The position numbers were made by a program, and so were the translations under genes. Of a DNA stretch of 38,333 nucleotides, positions 17,032-26,020 are shown one piece after another (within the stretch, counting starts at the first letter, position 1; each line of letters starts with the position of its first letter). This DNA is from Plastoroseomonas hellenica. GTDB lineage: Bacteria > Pseudomonadota > Alphaproteobacteria > Acetobacterales > Acetobacteraceae. The notes beneath the pieces are model-generated. The model saw only the letters and a list, made by a program, of their open reading frames with translations. It made no database searches and was not told the DNA's origin. The DNA is taken from NCBI RefSeq assembly GCF_018129085.1, contig NZ_JAAGBB010000052.1, positions 1-38,333 of the forward strand, in the 5' to 3' direction.

Positions 17032-19038
17032 CGCACGTAGGGCTTTCCATCAGGGCCAATGAAGGTGGTGCCGGGAGCAAGGCGCTCGGCCTCGGCGTCG
17101 CTGCTCACGCGGACGGGTGTGCGGCCACCACTCTGCGGCCTCCCTGCCGGCGGGGGCTGCGGCGCCAGAGGCGCGCCAGCGGGCGGAGAAGCCGTTCCGA
17201 CGCCGCCCGGGCCCGGGGACCACCACAGCGCCGCCCCCTGCCGCAGGGGCGGTCTGCGCGCCACCAGGAGCCGGCTGCGCGGTTGGCTGCCCGGTCTGAC
17301 GGCCAGGCGCGCGCTGGGTGCCGAAGGGCATGACCACGTCCTCCGGCCGCAGGCTGTTGCGGCGTGCCAACTCGCGGTAATTGTCGGCAAGCGTATCCGC
17401 CTCCTCCTGCCGCGTGCGGAGAATGTTGCGGGCCTCGCCGAGGAAGTTCTGGCGCACGTCGGATGGAAGCCGCTCGCCCGACAGGACCCGTTGCACGGCG
17501 CCCTGCACGCGCTCGCCGAAACTGCCCGTCTGCGCCGCCATCGCGAACTCGCTCTCGCGCACCACGGAGGTGGGGTCCAGCATGCGGACGAAGGCGTATA
17601 GCATCGCCATATCGCCCTGGCCGCTGCCGGAGCGGGCCGCCGTCTCCACCTGGCGGTAAGCCTGTTCGACGGTACGGTAGCCCTCCGTCAGCTTCACGTA
17701 TTCGTCGCGAAGCGTATTGCTGCGGGCAAAGGTCTGATCGTCGCGCGGGATCGCCGCCTGACGCCGCAGCCTGCCGTTCTCAACCGCGTAGCGGCCGGCG
17801 CCTTCCGGACCATCGTCGCCCAGGTCTACGAATTGCGTGTCCCGCGGAGGAGCGGCAGAGACCATGCCGGCCGCCTGCTGGCGCGGCACAAGCATCTCGC
17901 TGCCATCTGGCAGCCGGACGCGCTCAATCTGCGTCTCGCGGTTCATCATCGGCTGCAGGAGCTGCAACTGCCGGATAGCGCGCGGATTGCCGCTCAGTGC
18001 AGCGCGCGTGATCGCCTGCACCACCGACCCCGGCAGACCGGCAACGGAGGTCTGGTCCTGCCCCGCCGTGGTGGCGATGCGCGCCGCCTGCTGGATCGCG
18101 CCGGGCGTGCCGTTCTGCGCCAAGCGATCGATGGCCACCTGTGCCTGCTGCGGCGAAGTGCCACCACCAGCACCGCCGCTGCCGCCAGCCGAGCCGGCGC
18201 CGGTCGCACCGCCATAGGGCAGCCGGTAGAAGTTGTGGTCGCCGATGACCTGGGCTTCCTGGCCCTCAGCCCACGTCGGCGGCTGGCGCCCAAGTGCCGC
18301 CTGCGCGCGGGGGGCAAAGAAGTGCGTGCCGCCGCGGGTCGGGTCCTCCACCTGCCCCGCAAGCACCTGCTCTGCGATGGTGCGGGCCTGGCGGTACTGC
18401 GGCGAGTTGGGGTCAATCGTCAGCAGCCGCTGCTGGGTTGCCGGGTTGCCCCAGGGCTCAAACTGCCCGCCGGCCAGCACCACCTGCTCGGGCGACATGC
18501 CGGCGGCACGCGCGCGGTTCTGGATGACGTGCCCAACGGCCGTCATGCCGGTGAGACCCTGATTGGCGGCCTCGCCGAGAATGGTTCGCGCCATAAGGTC
18601 GACGTTGCGGTCGACCCCCTGCGGCGGCTGATAGGTCGGAGGCAGCGCAACCGGGCCGCGCGGAGCGCCCACCGCTGCTGGCGCTGCCTGCGGTGTTGCG
18701 GCAGGCTGCGCGCCACCGCCGGCACCAGCCATGATCGCGGCCATCTCCGCGCGGTCGCGCTCGTCGGACAGCATCGGCATGAGCTGCGTCGCCATGTTCG
18801 GTGCCGCGCCCATCAGCGCCTGCAGGCTGTTTCGGCGCTTCGTCGGGTCGTCAGCCCCCAGCCCACCGGCGTACATCGCCAGCGCGTTCTGCTGCTGCGT
18901 CTGCTGCTGCAACTGGTTCTGCTGCGCCAGCATCGCCAGCGCGTTGCCGCGGTACTGCTGCCCGCGCTGCATCGCCCCCATCACGTCGATGGGGACAGCC
19001 TGCGGGATCTGAATGTTCGGGATGTACTGGCCGCTCAT
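17028..19038 (-). CDS. Virion protein with SleB-type cell wall hydrolase domain; frameshifted
   Basis: The start at 19038 is ATGA-coupled to the 40-aa gene. A Gln-rich helical N-terminus (about 1-105) is followed by an Ala/Pro linker and a SleB/Hydrolase_2 domain (about 145-275: MARTILGEAANQGLTGMTAV with the catalytic-type Glu156, VIQNRARAAG, ending HNFYRLPYGG). A helical region and a Pro-rich tail come next. As written, this frame derails near 17215 and ends at 17050 in Arg-rich nonsense. Skipping one base of the G4 run at 17215-17218 restores VVVPGPGGVGTASPPAG and an end with ERLAPGTTFIGPDGKPYVR, a C-terminal pattern common in phage proteins. It then stops at 17028, overlapping the next ATG. 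The intact protein would be 669 aa. Confidence 0.8.
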
Positions 19039-19157
19039 GCCATAGAAATCCTCATCGCTTGCCGGCGGGGCTCTGCCCCCAGCTTTTCGGTTCGGGGGGT
19101 CTGCTTCATTTCCGCCTCCAGCCCACCAAAGGCGCGGGTGTCAGTCAGCGAGGTCAT
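19035..19157 (-). CDS. 40-aa microprotein between tail fibre and SleB protein genes
   Basis: A 40-codon frame fits exactly between two genes, with ATGA overlaps at both ends: its ATG (19157-19155) overlaps the tail-fibre TGA (19156-19154), and its TGA (19037-19035) overlaps the next ATG (19038-19036). The product begins MTSLTDTRAFGGLEAEMKQT and is hydrophilic with a basic C-terminus (EPRRQAMRISMA). No family is recognised. The double coupling makes chance unlikely. Confidence 0.7.
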   Translation of the reverse strand: MTSLTDTRAFGGLEAEMKQTPRTEKLGAEPRRQAMRISMA

Positions 19158-20617
19158 AGCCGGGCGCTCGCGGTCCAGGCTTGGTAAGCCGTAAAGCTCC
19201 CGGCCGCCGTGGCGGTGACGGCGTAGCGACACGCTTCCGAGGTGACAGTGTCGAAGCCGGCCGTCGCGATGTTGATGGAGATGTCGGCGGCGCCCGGCGT
19301 GATAGTGGGGAGGTCCCTCTTCGTTACCTTGAACTGAGTTGGCGCCGCTCCAGGGCCGCCGGGCGCGCCGGCGTATCCGGCGATGCCGACGCGCCCCCCT
19401 TCGTAAAACCGCTGGCAGCGTGCCAGGGTCTGCTGATACGGCTCTCGCACCGCCGGCACAGCGGCGCCCGCGAAGTCCAGCGTCACCTCCTGCACCTCGA
19501 ACCAGTCGGCGGCGCCCGCCGTGCCGCTCGGCGTCCATTCGAAGACCAGGCTGGCCTGCGTCGTGGTGGCGGCGACCGCCGTGCTGGTGCCGGAGTAGCG
19601 CGTGTCCGTCGTGGTAAGCGTGATGCTCTGCGAGAGCGGCGAGGTTTCGTTGGTGTATGGCGCGGCGTTGGTGCGCCTGCCCTCCGTGCCGGTGCCGCAA
19701 AGCAGCTTGACGGACAGCGTGCCCGAGAAGTTGGCGCCAGCCCGCCCGGTGAAGGACACCGTCATCACCCGCCCGCGCATCTTCACGCACTCCCAAACTT
19801 CCAGCGGCTGCTGGAAACGTAGGGCGACAACGCCGGTCTGCCCGCTGTTGCGCTGCACCCGCACCCGGAAGCGTGCCGTTCCCGTGCCCGCCTGCTGGGA
19901 CACAACGCACGCCTGGTTGGCGCTCGTCTCCATGCACCACTGATCGGCCGAGTAGATGGAAGCGGTTGCGGTGACGCCGGCCGCGATAGCGAGCGACGTG
20001 CTCGCCTGCCAGATGTCCAGCCCCCCGTTCACCAGGATCGGCGAATAGTTGACCGTCGCAACCGGCATCAGCTTCCGGAAGTTGGTGCCGTCATAGATGA
20101 TCTCGACCAACGACCCATTGCCCCACGTGCCCGTGGGCAGCGGGCCGCCGTCGCTCTCGACAATCGTCTTCGCGCCCAGGCCGTTCCAGTTGACGCTGGG
20201 CGTCGTGCTGGTGGGCGTGCTGGTCGCGATGAAACGGAGAATTTGTCCCGCCTGGTAGGTGGAGCTGACAAAGGCCGCCGTCAGGATGATCGCATCGGCC
20301 GTGCCGGTGACCGTCAGCAGCGAGTTGGACAGGTCCGTCGTGGCCCCATCGACCGGGTCGGCGGTCCAAATGACAACGTCGCTCGCATCCGTCAGGATCA
20401 GGCGGTAATTGGCCGCCGCGAAGAAGATGTCGTTGGGCGGGCGCCCTTCGCTGTTGAAGACGATCGGATTGGAATTCGCGACCGTGAGGGCACTGTCGCT
20501 ATACGTAGCGAACGCCGAGCTGGTACCAGCCCTGTACGTGTACAGCTTGGCGCCGGAGATCGGGTTACCGTTGGCGTCGCACATCTGTGGGCGCGGGTCG
20601 AAGAAGCGAGTGGTCAC
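19154..20617 (-). CDS. Phage tail fibre-like protein, 487 aa
   Basis: GTG at 20617 is preceded by GGAG at 9-nt spacing. The N-terminal 90 residues form a domain common to podovirus-type tail fibres: FFDPRPQMCDANGNPISGAK, LYTYRAGTSSAFATYSDSAL, then NSEGRPPNDIFFAAANYRLI. The middle (about 95-170) is beta-rich with AGQILRFIATSTPT and LVEIIYDGTNFRKL. The region from about 180 resembles carbohydrate-binding jelly-roll proteins (NGGLDIWQAST, EVTLDFAGAAVPAVREPYQQ). It probably attaches receptor-binding proteins or binds the host itself. It is the first virion-type gene after the replication block, and no head genes precede it. Confidence 0.75.
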   Translation of the reverse strand: MTTRFFDPRPQMCDANGNPISGAKLYTYRAGTSSAFATYSDSALTVANSNPIVFNSEGRPPNDIFFAAANYRLILTDASDVVIWTADPVDGATTDLSNSLLTVTGTADAIILTAAFVSSTYQAGQILRFIATSTPTSTTPSVNWNGLGAKTIVESDGGPLPTGTWGNGSLVEIIYDGTNFRKLMPVATVNYSPILVNGGLDIWQASTSLAIAAGVTATASIYSADQWCMETSANQACVVSQQAGTGTARFRVRVQRNSGQTGVVALRFQQPLEVWECVKMRGRVMTVSFTGRAGANFSGTLSVKLLCGTGTEGRRTNAAPYTNETSPLSQSITLTTTDTRYSGTSTAVAATTTQASLVFEWTPSGTAGAADWFEVQEVTLDFAGAAVPAVREPYQQTLARCQRFYEGGRVGIAGYAGAPGGPGAAPTQFKVTKRDLPTITPGAADISINIATAGFDTVTSEACRYAVTATAAGSFTAYQAWTASARL

Positions 20618-20717
20618 TGGTGGTCACTCCTGAGCGCGGGTGCGATCTGTCCGGCACCCGACGTTTGGGTTGAAAAGTGTTTGCGGTGATTGGGCTGGCT
20701 GAAGAATGGGACGCGCA
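20618..20717. other. Short gap where head-assembly genes would be expected
   Basis: Only 100 bp separate the tail-fibre start from the stop of the preceding small gene. In related phage layouts a DUF5681 protein is followed by terminase, portal and capsid genes before tail genes. The gap contains no remnant of such genes that I can recognise. Confidence 0.45.
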
Positions 20718-21020
20718 TCAGCGGCCGCCTTCGTCCTGCGTGACGGCAGTATCGCCATCGAAGGTGGCTTCGTTTTCAAGGGCGCTGCCGTCGCCGGGCA
20801 GGTGCGCGCGAATGCAGGCGATCAGCTCGTCAAGACGAGTATCGGATAGCTTCCGAAGCGCTCGGCGGCTCGCATCCGCTCCAGACGCCATTGCCACAAG
20901 GAAGCTGCCCAGGGCGTCTTGCGGCCAATCCGCAACGGCCTGGTCAACCAAGCGATCCCAGGGGGTCACGTCGCGCACGGCTTCGAGGCGGACAAGACGT
21001 GTCTCAATCGGTGAAGGCAT
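20718..21020 (-). CDS. Hypothetical phage protein, 100 aa
   Basis: The ATG at 21020 has GGAGG at about 5-nt spacing, so I prefer it to the upstream ATG at 21038. It overlaps the end of the preceding gene by 17 nt. The protein is acidic and helical (IETRLVRLEAVRDVTPWDRL, RLDELIACIRAHLPGD), with a disordered acidic tail. No family is recognised. It is the last gene before the virion-type block. Confidence 0.6.
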   Translation of the reverse strand: MPSPIETRLVRLEAVRDVTPWDRLVDQAVADWPQDALGSFLVAMASGADASRRALRKLSDTRLDELIACIRAHLPGDGSALENEATFDGDTAVTQDEGGR

Positions 21021-21255
21021 GGGTGCCTCCATCCGCATCCGTCAACTCGACAATCACCAGATCGGTGTTCCGAGGCACGCCCGTGGTGATGCCAAGGGGC
21101 GATACACTCGGCGGGACGCCATCGGGAAAGCGCTTTGCCAACGCATCCGCCAGTGTCTCGCCTGACGCCTGATCCACCACGACACAGACCACACGCTTGA
21201 CCGGCGCAAGCTCGCGCTCGATCGCGCCCAGGCGGCGCGCCAACGTGCCGCTCAT
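21004..21255 (-). CDS. Hypothetical phage protein, 83 aa
   Basis: It is ATGA-coupled to the DUF5681 gene. A short N-terminal helix (GTLARRLGAIERELAPVKRV) precedes a beta-rich part with a strand VVCVVVDQASGE and another VIVELTDADGGTHAF. No family is recognised. Balanced composition and tight spacing support it as a real gene. Confidence 0.65.
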   Translation of the reverse strand: MSGTLARRLGAIERELAPVKRVVCVVVDQASGETLADALAKRFPDGVPPSVSPLGITTGVPRNTDLVIVELTDADGGTHAFTD

Positions 21256-21698
21256 TCCTTGGTGCTCCTCTGCTCAAGGGCCTCGATGCGAGCTGCGAGA
21301 TCGGCGGTCTCCGCCGCTCGGCGTTGGGTCTCCAGGACGGCAGCGACTGCCTGCCCCTCCTCCGGGGAAAGCTCGCCAGCCGCCACTGCTTCCGCCACCG
21401 CGGCAAGGGCAGGCACCAAGTCGGCGGGCCTTTCGATCCTCGGAAGATCAATCTCCACCGGGCGGCCCTTCCGCTCCGGCCAGAGGCGCCGCAGCAGGAT
21501 GTCAGCGGCCCTCATGTCGCCCGCCAGGGCAGCAGTCACCACGGCGCGCAGAAGATCTTTGGCGCTCTCCTGGCCGATGGCGTCCAAGGCGACGTGCGCA
21601 GCGTGCCGTACACCCTTCCGCCTGCCCGCCGGGTTCCCGGATTGGCCCTTTTGCCAGCCTGGCCGGGCCGGCTTCATATCGGTGCTGCCGTCACTCAT
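21252..21698 (-). CDS. DUF5681 domain protein
   Basis: The N-terminus holds the DUF5681 signature GWQKGQSGNPAGRRKG, followed by helices (LLRAVVTAALAGDMRAADIL, LLRRLWPERKG). The end is helical and coiled-coil-like (AADLAARIEALEQ region). The frame is open to 21764, but the ATG at 21698 lies 9 nt after GGAG and gives 148 aa. In phages and integrative elements DUF5681 proteins usually sit next to terminase or HNH genes; the role is unproven, possibly DNA packaging. Here the downstream terminase is missing. Confidence 0.8.
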   Translation of the reverse strand: MSDGSTDMKPARPGWQKGQSGNPAGRRKGVRHAAHVALDAIGQESAKDLLRAVVTAALAGDMRAADILLRRLWPERKGRPVEIDLPRIERPADLVPALAAVAEAVAAGELSPEEGQAVAAVLETQRRAAETADLAARIEALEQRSTKE

Positions 21699-22092
21699 CG
21701 CACTCATCTCCATGCAGCAGTTCGTCCGGCAGCGTCCGGCGCGAGCCCAGCCCCGCCATTCCACGCGGGCTCACCCAGAACTCACGGCCGTCCGGCCGTA
21801 CCAGCGCCAGGCCGCCAAGGTGACAGGGACGGCGCTCAGCGCCCTCCGCCAGGGCTGCCGATATGCGAAGCCCCTGAGCGGACCAGTGGTCCGTGAACAC
21901 CATTCCCTCGAGAAGCCCCGGAGACCCGGATCTCCGGGCCGCTGGCGGGGTTGTGGGCTCGCTACGCGCCGCGGGTGCGGGATCTGCGGCAGGGCCTCCC
22001 CGAGCCTCCGTAGCGGCAACACCGGGAAGCCGCCGCGGTGCGGCCATCGACCAAATGCCGGCCAGCTCGGCGGAGAGCGCGGCGGCGCTCAT
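21691..22092 (-). CDS. Hypothetical protein, 133 aa
   Basis: It is ATGA-coupled to the DUF927 gene. The N-terminal 60 residues are Ala/Pro-rich and probably disordered. The second half reads MVFTDHWSAQGLRISAALAE, then ALVRPDGREFWVSPRGMAG, a compact beta-rich segment. It overlaps the start of the DUF5681 gene by 8 nt. No family is recognised. Confidence 0.6.
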   Translation of the reverse strand: MSAAALSAELAGIWSMAAPRRLPGVAATEARGGPAADPAPAARSEPTTPPAARRSGSPGLLEGMVFTDHWSAQGLRISAALAEGAERRPCHLGGLALVRPDGREFWVSPRGMAGLGSRRTLPDELLHGDECDE

Positions 22093-23927
22093 GCGTCCTG
22101 GCCTCCGCCTTCGAAGATCGCGCCCTTGACCGCGTACACGCGGGGCCGGCCGTAGCCGGTGAGCCGAACCTTGACTGTCGCGTGGTGGCCGGCGTCGGTG
22201 CGCAACAGGTTCGCATCCCGCAGCGCCGCTACCACCGCCTTCGGGTCGCGGCCCTTACACACCTCCGTCGAGAAGACGGGTGGCAGGATCAGGTATTCCC
22301 AGGCGCCAGCCTTGTCCTTCTGCCGCCACCCTGCCCGCTGCGTCACGGGACGGCTGTCGGCAATTTCGGCGGAGGCATCCGTGTTGGTGCCGTCCTCGCC
22401 GATTGCGGCGAAACGGGCGGAGCCGTGCATCGCTATGAAGTTCCGCACCGTCTCCACGGCGTCGGCGTCTTCATGCGCGCCAGCCCCGCCCCGATGGTTC
22501 ACCCACAGAGCAAAGCAGGCACCAACAGCGCGGGCCGCCTCACCTTGCGGCCAGGGCAGGACACCCCAAGCCGCCGCCAGCTCGCCGGCTGCGGCAATGA
22601 TGCCGAAGCGGCGCGCTACAGCCTGGACCTGGCCGTCTGCGCCTGCAGGAGTGAATTGGTTGACCCAGGCGGCGCGGGCCCGCTCAACAGCAGTAGCCAG
22701 CGCTACGGCGTTCTCGCTCCGCTCAGCAGCAAGCCTTCGCAGAAAGGCGGGCGCCGCGGTGCCATGAAGCCGCGCGACATTCTCGTTCACTTCCACAAGC
22801 AGCGTGTAGGCATCCGCCCGCCCATGGAGGCACTGGCCGAGCGGCCCGCATTCGGGCAGCGGAACGCTGATCAGCCGCACGAGCTGGCCGGCCATCGCCT
22901 TCTTCCCGGCCTCCTGGATCTTGGATGCGAGGTCCAGTTCGCCAGTGGAGAGGGCGACAAGGCGCCATGCCTTGGTGGCGCGAGCGTTGCCGTCGCGGTT
23001 CGCGCGGGATTTCCCCACCCCGTTGGCCACCATGTAGGAGATCGCGTCGACCTCCTTCGGGTCGCACTGCCCGAGTTCGTCAAGCGCAAGCAGACCGTCA
23101 TTGCTGGCGGCCGCCACGCTCTCCAGCGCGTTGCTCGTGCTGCGCCAGTTCCGCATGGCCCTTCCGGCGATCGGTGGTCCCCACGCGCTGGCACCCATGC
23201 GGAGTATGGTCGTCTTGCCCTTCTGGGAGCGGCCGAAGGCGTGAACGCCGCCGCCCGGCTCGCCCATCAGATCCAGCAGTGGGCCGGCGAAGGCGGAGGC
23301 CAAGAAGGCCCCGGCCAGGTCATTTCCGACAGCGAGCGCCGCGACGCCGGCCTGCCACTCCTGCAAAGTGCCGGAGCAGGCAACCGCCGCACCAGCATCC
23401 GGTGCCGGCGACTGAAGCACCATGCGCTCCGACGCGGAGCCGTAGGCCGCCCCATCCGCGCTGATGTAGACCGGGCTGCCGCGTTCGGTGTGCCAACCAG
23501 TGCGTGTCACAGTGCGGATGCGGCTTTTGGCTTTGGCGCGCATGAGCGCATCGCGGAGCTTCTGGCGGCGGGTGTGATGGGCAGCGACCGCCAGGCCGCC
23601 ATCGATCAGATGGCCCTCAAGATCGCCAGCCTCTCCGAGCAGAAGCCGCCGCGGCATGGTCCAGGTGTGAGCAGTGCTATCTCGGTCCTGCCAAGAGAGG
23701 AACAGGCCCCATCCCGTGCCGGCGGCGTCGCGGGTTTCGCCCTCGATGACGAAGGGTCCGGCCAGCCACTCATCTCCGTTGTCCGACGCGTGGTAGAGGC
23801 CGCCGGCCTTCATCACGTAGGGCTTAGGCCACGGGTTCTCGGCCGCCGCCTTGACGCCAGGCGATGCGTTCGGCGGCGGGCCCTCCTCCGCATCGCGGAG
23901 ATCGAATGCGCTTCCAAAGTCATCCAT
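22089..23927 (-). CDS. DUF927-family replication ATPase/helicase-like protein
   Basis: This 612-aa protein has the DUF927 layout. The N-terminal part binds substrate-like motifs (WGLFLSWQDRD near 73-83, RIRTVTRTGWH near 137-146). An ATPase core follows with Walker A HAFGRSQKGKTTIL (about 229-242), a segment WRSTSNALESVAA, Walker B NDGLLALDELGQ (about 276-287) and later LVALSTGELDLASKIQEAGK. Such proteins accompany Toprim primases in prophages and integrative elements and are thought to unwind DNA during element replication. It overlaps the primase gene by 8 nt. The C-terminal 100 residues resemble a winged-helix region (AVVAALRDANLLRT). Confidence 0.85.
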   Translation of the reverse strand: MDDFGSAFDLRDAEEGPPPNASPGVKAAAENPWPKPYVMKAGGLYHASDNGDEWLAGPFVIEGETRDAAGTGWGLFLSWQDRDSTAHTWTMPRRLLLGEAGDLEGHLIDGGLAVAAHHTRRQKLRDALMRAKAKSRIRTVTRTGWHTERGSPVYISADGAAYGSASERMVLQSPAPDAGAAVACSGTLQEWQAGVAALAVGNDLAGAFLASAFAGPLLDLMGEPGGGVHAFGRSQKGKTTILRMGASAWGPPIAGRAMRNWRSTSNALESVAAASNDGLLALDELGQCDPKEVDAISYMVANGVGKSRANRDGNARATKAWRLVALSTGELDLASKIQEAGKKAMAGQLVRLISVPLPECGPLGQCLHGRADAYTLLVEVNENVARLHGTAAPAFLRRLAAERSENAVALATAVERARAAWVNQFTPAGADGQVQAVARRFGIIAAAGELAAAWGVLPWPQGEAARAVGACFALWVNHRGGAGAHEDADAVETVRNFIAMHGSARFAAIGEDGTNTDASAEIADSRPVTQRAGWRQKDKAGAWEYLILPPVFSTEVCKGRDPKAVVAALRDANLLRTDAGHHATVKVRLTGYGRPRVYAVKGAIFEGGGQDA

Positions 23928-24867
23928 GCGGCGCGTCCTCCCAGGGAGGAGTGGCGGCGCTGGCCGGCTGGCGTGCCAATCCGAGGCGGCGCATCAACTC
24001 GTCGTTGGCATCGCCGGACCTTGGCGTACCCACCGTGACGCGGCGACCTTCGGCCTTGAACCGCGCGGCAGCCGCCCATGCTTCGCGCTGGCCTGCCTCG
24101 TCCGGATCAGCGCTAATGAAGATGTCACGCACATCATCGCGGAGAGCCAAGCGCGGCAGGTTGTTCGCCGCAATCGCAGCCCAGGCGGCGCCGTGCCCCA
24201 CAAGCACCTTTGCCGAAAGCGCGGTTTCGACGCCCTCCGCGATCACGAGCGTCTCGCCGTGCTTCCAGGTATCGAGTGCGACCACCGCTCCGCCGATCTG
24301 GCCCAGCGTCTTCTTGTGGACCAGCACATCGCGAGCCTTGCCGTTGCCCTCGGCGTCGATGAACGTCCTGTGGATGCCGATCACCTCGTCGGAGCCGGGG
24401 CGGGTCACCGCGCCAATCATCGCGGGCACGCGGCGGCCCAGCTCGGCGTTGAAGACATTCCCGAACCGGAGTGCCGGCGTGATCACCCCCGGCAAGCCAC
24501 GGCCGGCCAGGTATCGCTGCGCCGGGGTGCCGTCGATCGGGACCGCCTTGTTCCAAACTTCCAATGCCTTGGCCTTGGCGCGCTCACGCTCTGCCTTGCG
24601 TTCGGCCTCACGGGCCTCGATCGCGGCGCGGTCGAAGGCGTGCTGCTCACCGCCAGCGAAGGCGTCCTCACCCAGCGCTGCGCGTATGACGCTGGCGATG
24701 CCAGGACCGTCCGCGCAGTTGTGGCAGTGGAACACGGCCCGGTGGTCGCCATCCCGCACGGCGAGCGTGTCGCCACCGTAGCCGCATACCGGGCACCGGC
24801 CGCGGTACGAGCCACCATCCGGACGCAAGCCAAGAGCGGCTGCGATCTCCTGAGCGGTGGCGGTCAT
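23920..24867 (-). CDS. Zinc-finger/Toprim DNA primase
   Basis: The 315-aa protein begins with a CHC2-type zinc ribbon (CPVCGY at 25-30, HCHNCADG at 48-54), which binds template DNA. A charged helix (80-100) follows, then the DUF7146-like middle with TPAQRYLAGRGL and GIHRTFIDAEGNGKARD. The Toprim domain comes last: VIAEGVETALSAKVL with Glu211, then DIFISADPDEAGQ with Asp254 and Asp256. These are the catalytic metal-binding acids of bacterial-type primases. It is coupled to the previous gene by ATGA and followed by the DUF927 ATPase, forming a replication module. Confidence 0.88.
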   Translation of the reverse strand: MTATAQEIAAALGLRPDGGSYRGRCPVCGYGGDTLAVRDGDHRAVFHCHNCADGPGIASVIRAALGEDAFAGGEQHAFDRAAIEAREAERKAERERAKAKALEVWNKAVPIDGTPAQRYLAGRGLPGVITPALRFGNVFNAELGRRVPAMIGAVTRPGSDEVIGIHRTFIDAEGNGKARDVLVHKKTLGQIGGAVVALDTWKHGETLVIAEGVETALSAKVLVGHGAAWAAIAANNLPRLALRDDVRDIFISADPDEAGQREAWAAAARFKAEGRRVTVGTPRSGDANDELMRRLGLARQPASAATPPWEDAPHG

Positions 24868-25157
24868 AGGCTCGCCCTCACACGAGCGCGCGCCAACAGT
24901 ACCTCGCCCATGACGGTGCGAAGCGCATCGGCCAGGGTTTCATCCACGAGATCGGCATGGAAGCCGTCGTCGAACTCCCGAAACTGCAGCAGGTCGGCAT
25001 CAGGTCCGTGGCGGTCGGGCCCGCAACTCGCGTCCTGGCTCACCGAGCACGCGCAGACACTGAACCACCACCCCGGCAGGTGGGCCTGAAAGGCTGCGAT
25101 CGCCGCGCCCAGCGCCATGCCGTCTACCAGCGGGACGGCGTCACTGGTGGAGGTCAT
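24864..25157 (-). CDS. Hypothetical protein, 97 aa
   Basis: It is ATGA-coupled at both ends, between the 288-aa protein and the primase. The sequence has three Cys (CACSVSQDASC) near residues 35-45 and a helical C-terminus (DETLADALRTVMGEVLLARA). No family is recognised; its place suggests a role with the primase. Confidence 0.65.
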   Translation of the reverse strand: MTSTSDAVPLVDGMALGAAIAAFQAHLPGWWFSVCACSVSQDASCGPDRHGPDADLLQFREFDDGFHADLVDETLADALRTVMGEVLLARARVRASL

Positions 25158-26020
25158 TCGTCAGCCTCCCGCTTCAACACAGCGCTGGGAGCGGGCACCC
25201 CAGTGCCCATGCCGACCTTGACGGCCGCGAGCAGCAGGTACGCCGCCGCGGTTTCGTATGCGACGCTGCGGTCGCCAAAAGCGATACTCAACAGCTCCGC
25301 GACCCGATCGCCTACGCCGCTGCCAATCCACGCGTCATTGGCAACCGCGTCCTGCCCGCCGTGCGGGATGGCTTCACGGGCCAGCACGTTCGAGAGCGCG
25401 ATGCCGGCGCGGCAGATCATGTCCCAGAAGCACGGCGCGTCTGCAGCTTCCCCGGCGGGGCGCTTCGGGTCGCCCTCGGCAAAGACATAATCCGTCGCTT
25501 CAGAGACGAGCGTGTGCGCGAGGACGCTGACCAACTGCTCGTCGGCGGAGATCAAACGCAGCGTCTCCGCCACGCGATCGGGGATCTTGCTGACCAGCCG
25601 CTCCCCGTCATCCGGTCTCATAGGGCCAGTGAGGCAGCCCCGAACTTCCGTCACCGTGCGCCACAGCAGGTTGCCCACGACACGAACCTGCAAGCGCTGC
25701 TTAGCGCGCGGCGGAGCCGGCGGAGGCTGCGGGCGCTTTGCTTCTTCCTCGGCGAGAGCCTCGTAGTCAGGCGGCGTCGTGGTGATCCGCGCCGCATTCA
25801 GCGCCATGCCCTGCGCAATGAACCGAAGGGCTGCCGGACCTTCCAGGCCGAGCCCGAGCGACAAGTCGCACTCCGCTTGGTCTACGGGACCGCCGAGTTC
25901 TGTAAGGGAAGTCTCGACGTGCCCGCGCGGGTTCGAGCCGTCATAGGAGCGCAGCTCGCCGCGAGCCTGAGCCATGGGCCGGTCAACAACGCGGTCAACG
26001 AAGGCGTCGGATGCGTTCAT
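25154..26020 (-). CDS. Hypothetical protein, 288 aa
   Basis: The N-terminus (RGELRSYDGSNPRGHVETSL) is followed by a Pro/Lys linker (EEEAKRPQPPPAPPRAKQ) and a long helical region (VVGNLLWRTVTEVRGCLTG, VAETLRLISADEQLVSVLAH). The end has a small-residue-rich helix (YETAAAYLLLAAVKVGMGTG). It is ATGA-coupled to both neighbours. No family is recognised. It is probably a helper of the replication module. Confidence 0.65.
   Translation of the reverse strand: MNASDAFVDRVVDRPMAQARGELRSYDGSNPRGHVETSLTELGGPVDQAECDLSLGLGLEGPAALRFIAQGMALNAARITTTPPDYEALAEEEAKRPQPPPAPPRAKQRLQVRVVGNLLWRTVTEVRGCLTGPMRPDDGERLVSKIPDRVAETLRLISADEQLVSVLAHTLVSEATDYVFAEGDPKRPAGEAADAPCFWDMICRAGIALSNVLAREAIPHGGQDAVANDAWIGSGVGDRVAELLSIAFGDRSVAYETAAAYLLLAAVKVGMGTGVPAPSAVLKREADE

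Noticed and set aside
17833-19194. Long plus-strand frame of 453 codons
   Set aside because: Antisense to the SleB-domain protein; Arg-rich and without recognisable motifs.
22038-25089. Two long overlapping plus-strand frames
   Set aside because: They are opposite the DUF927 ATPase and the Toprim primase, whose motifs are clear.
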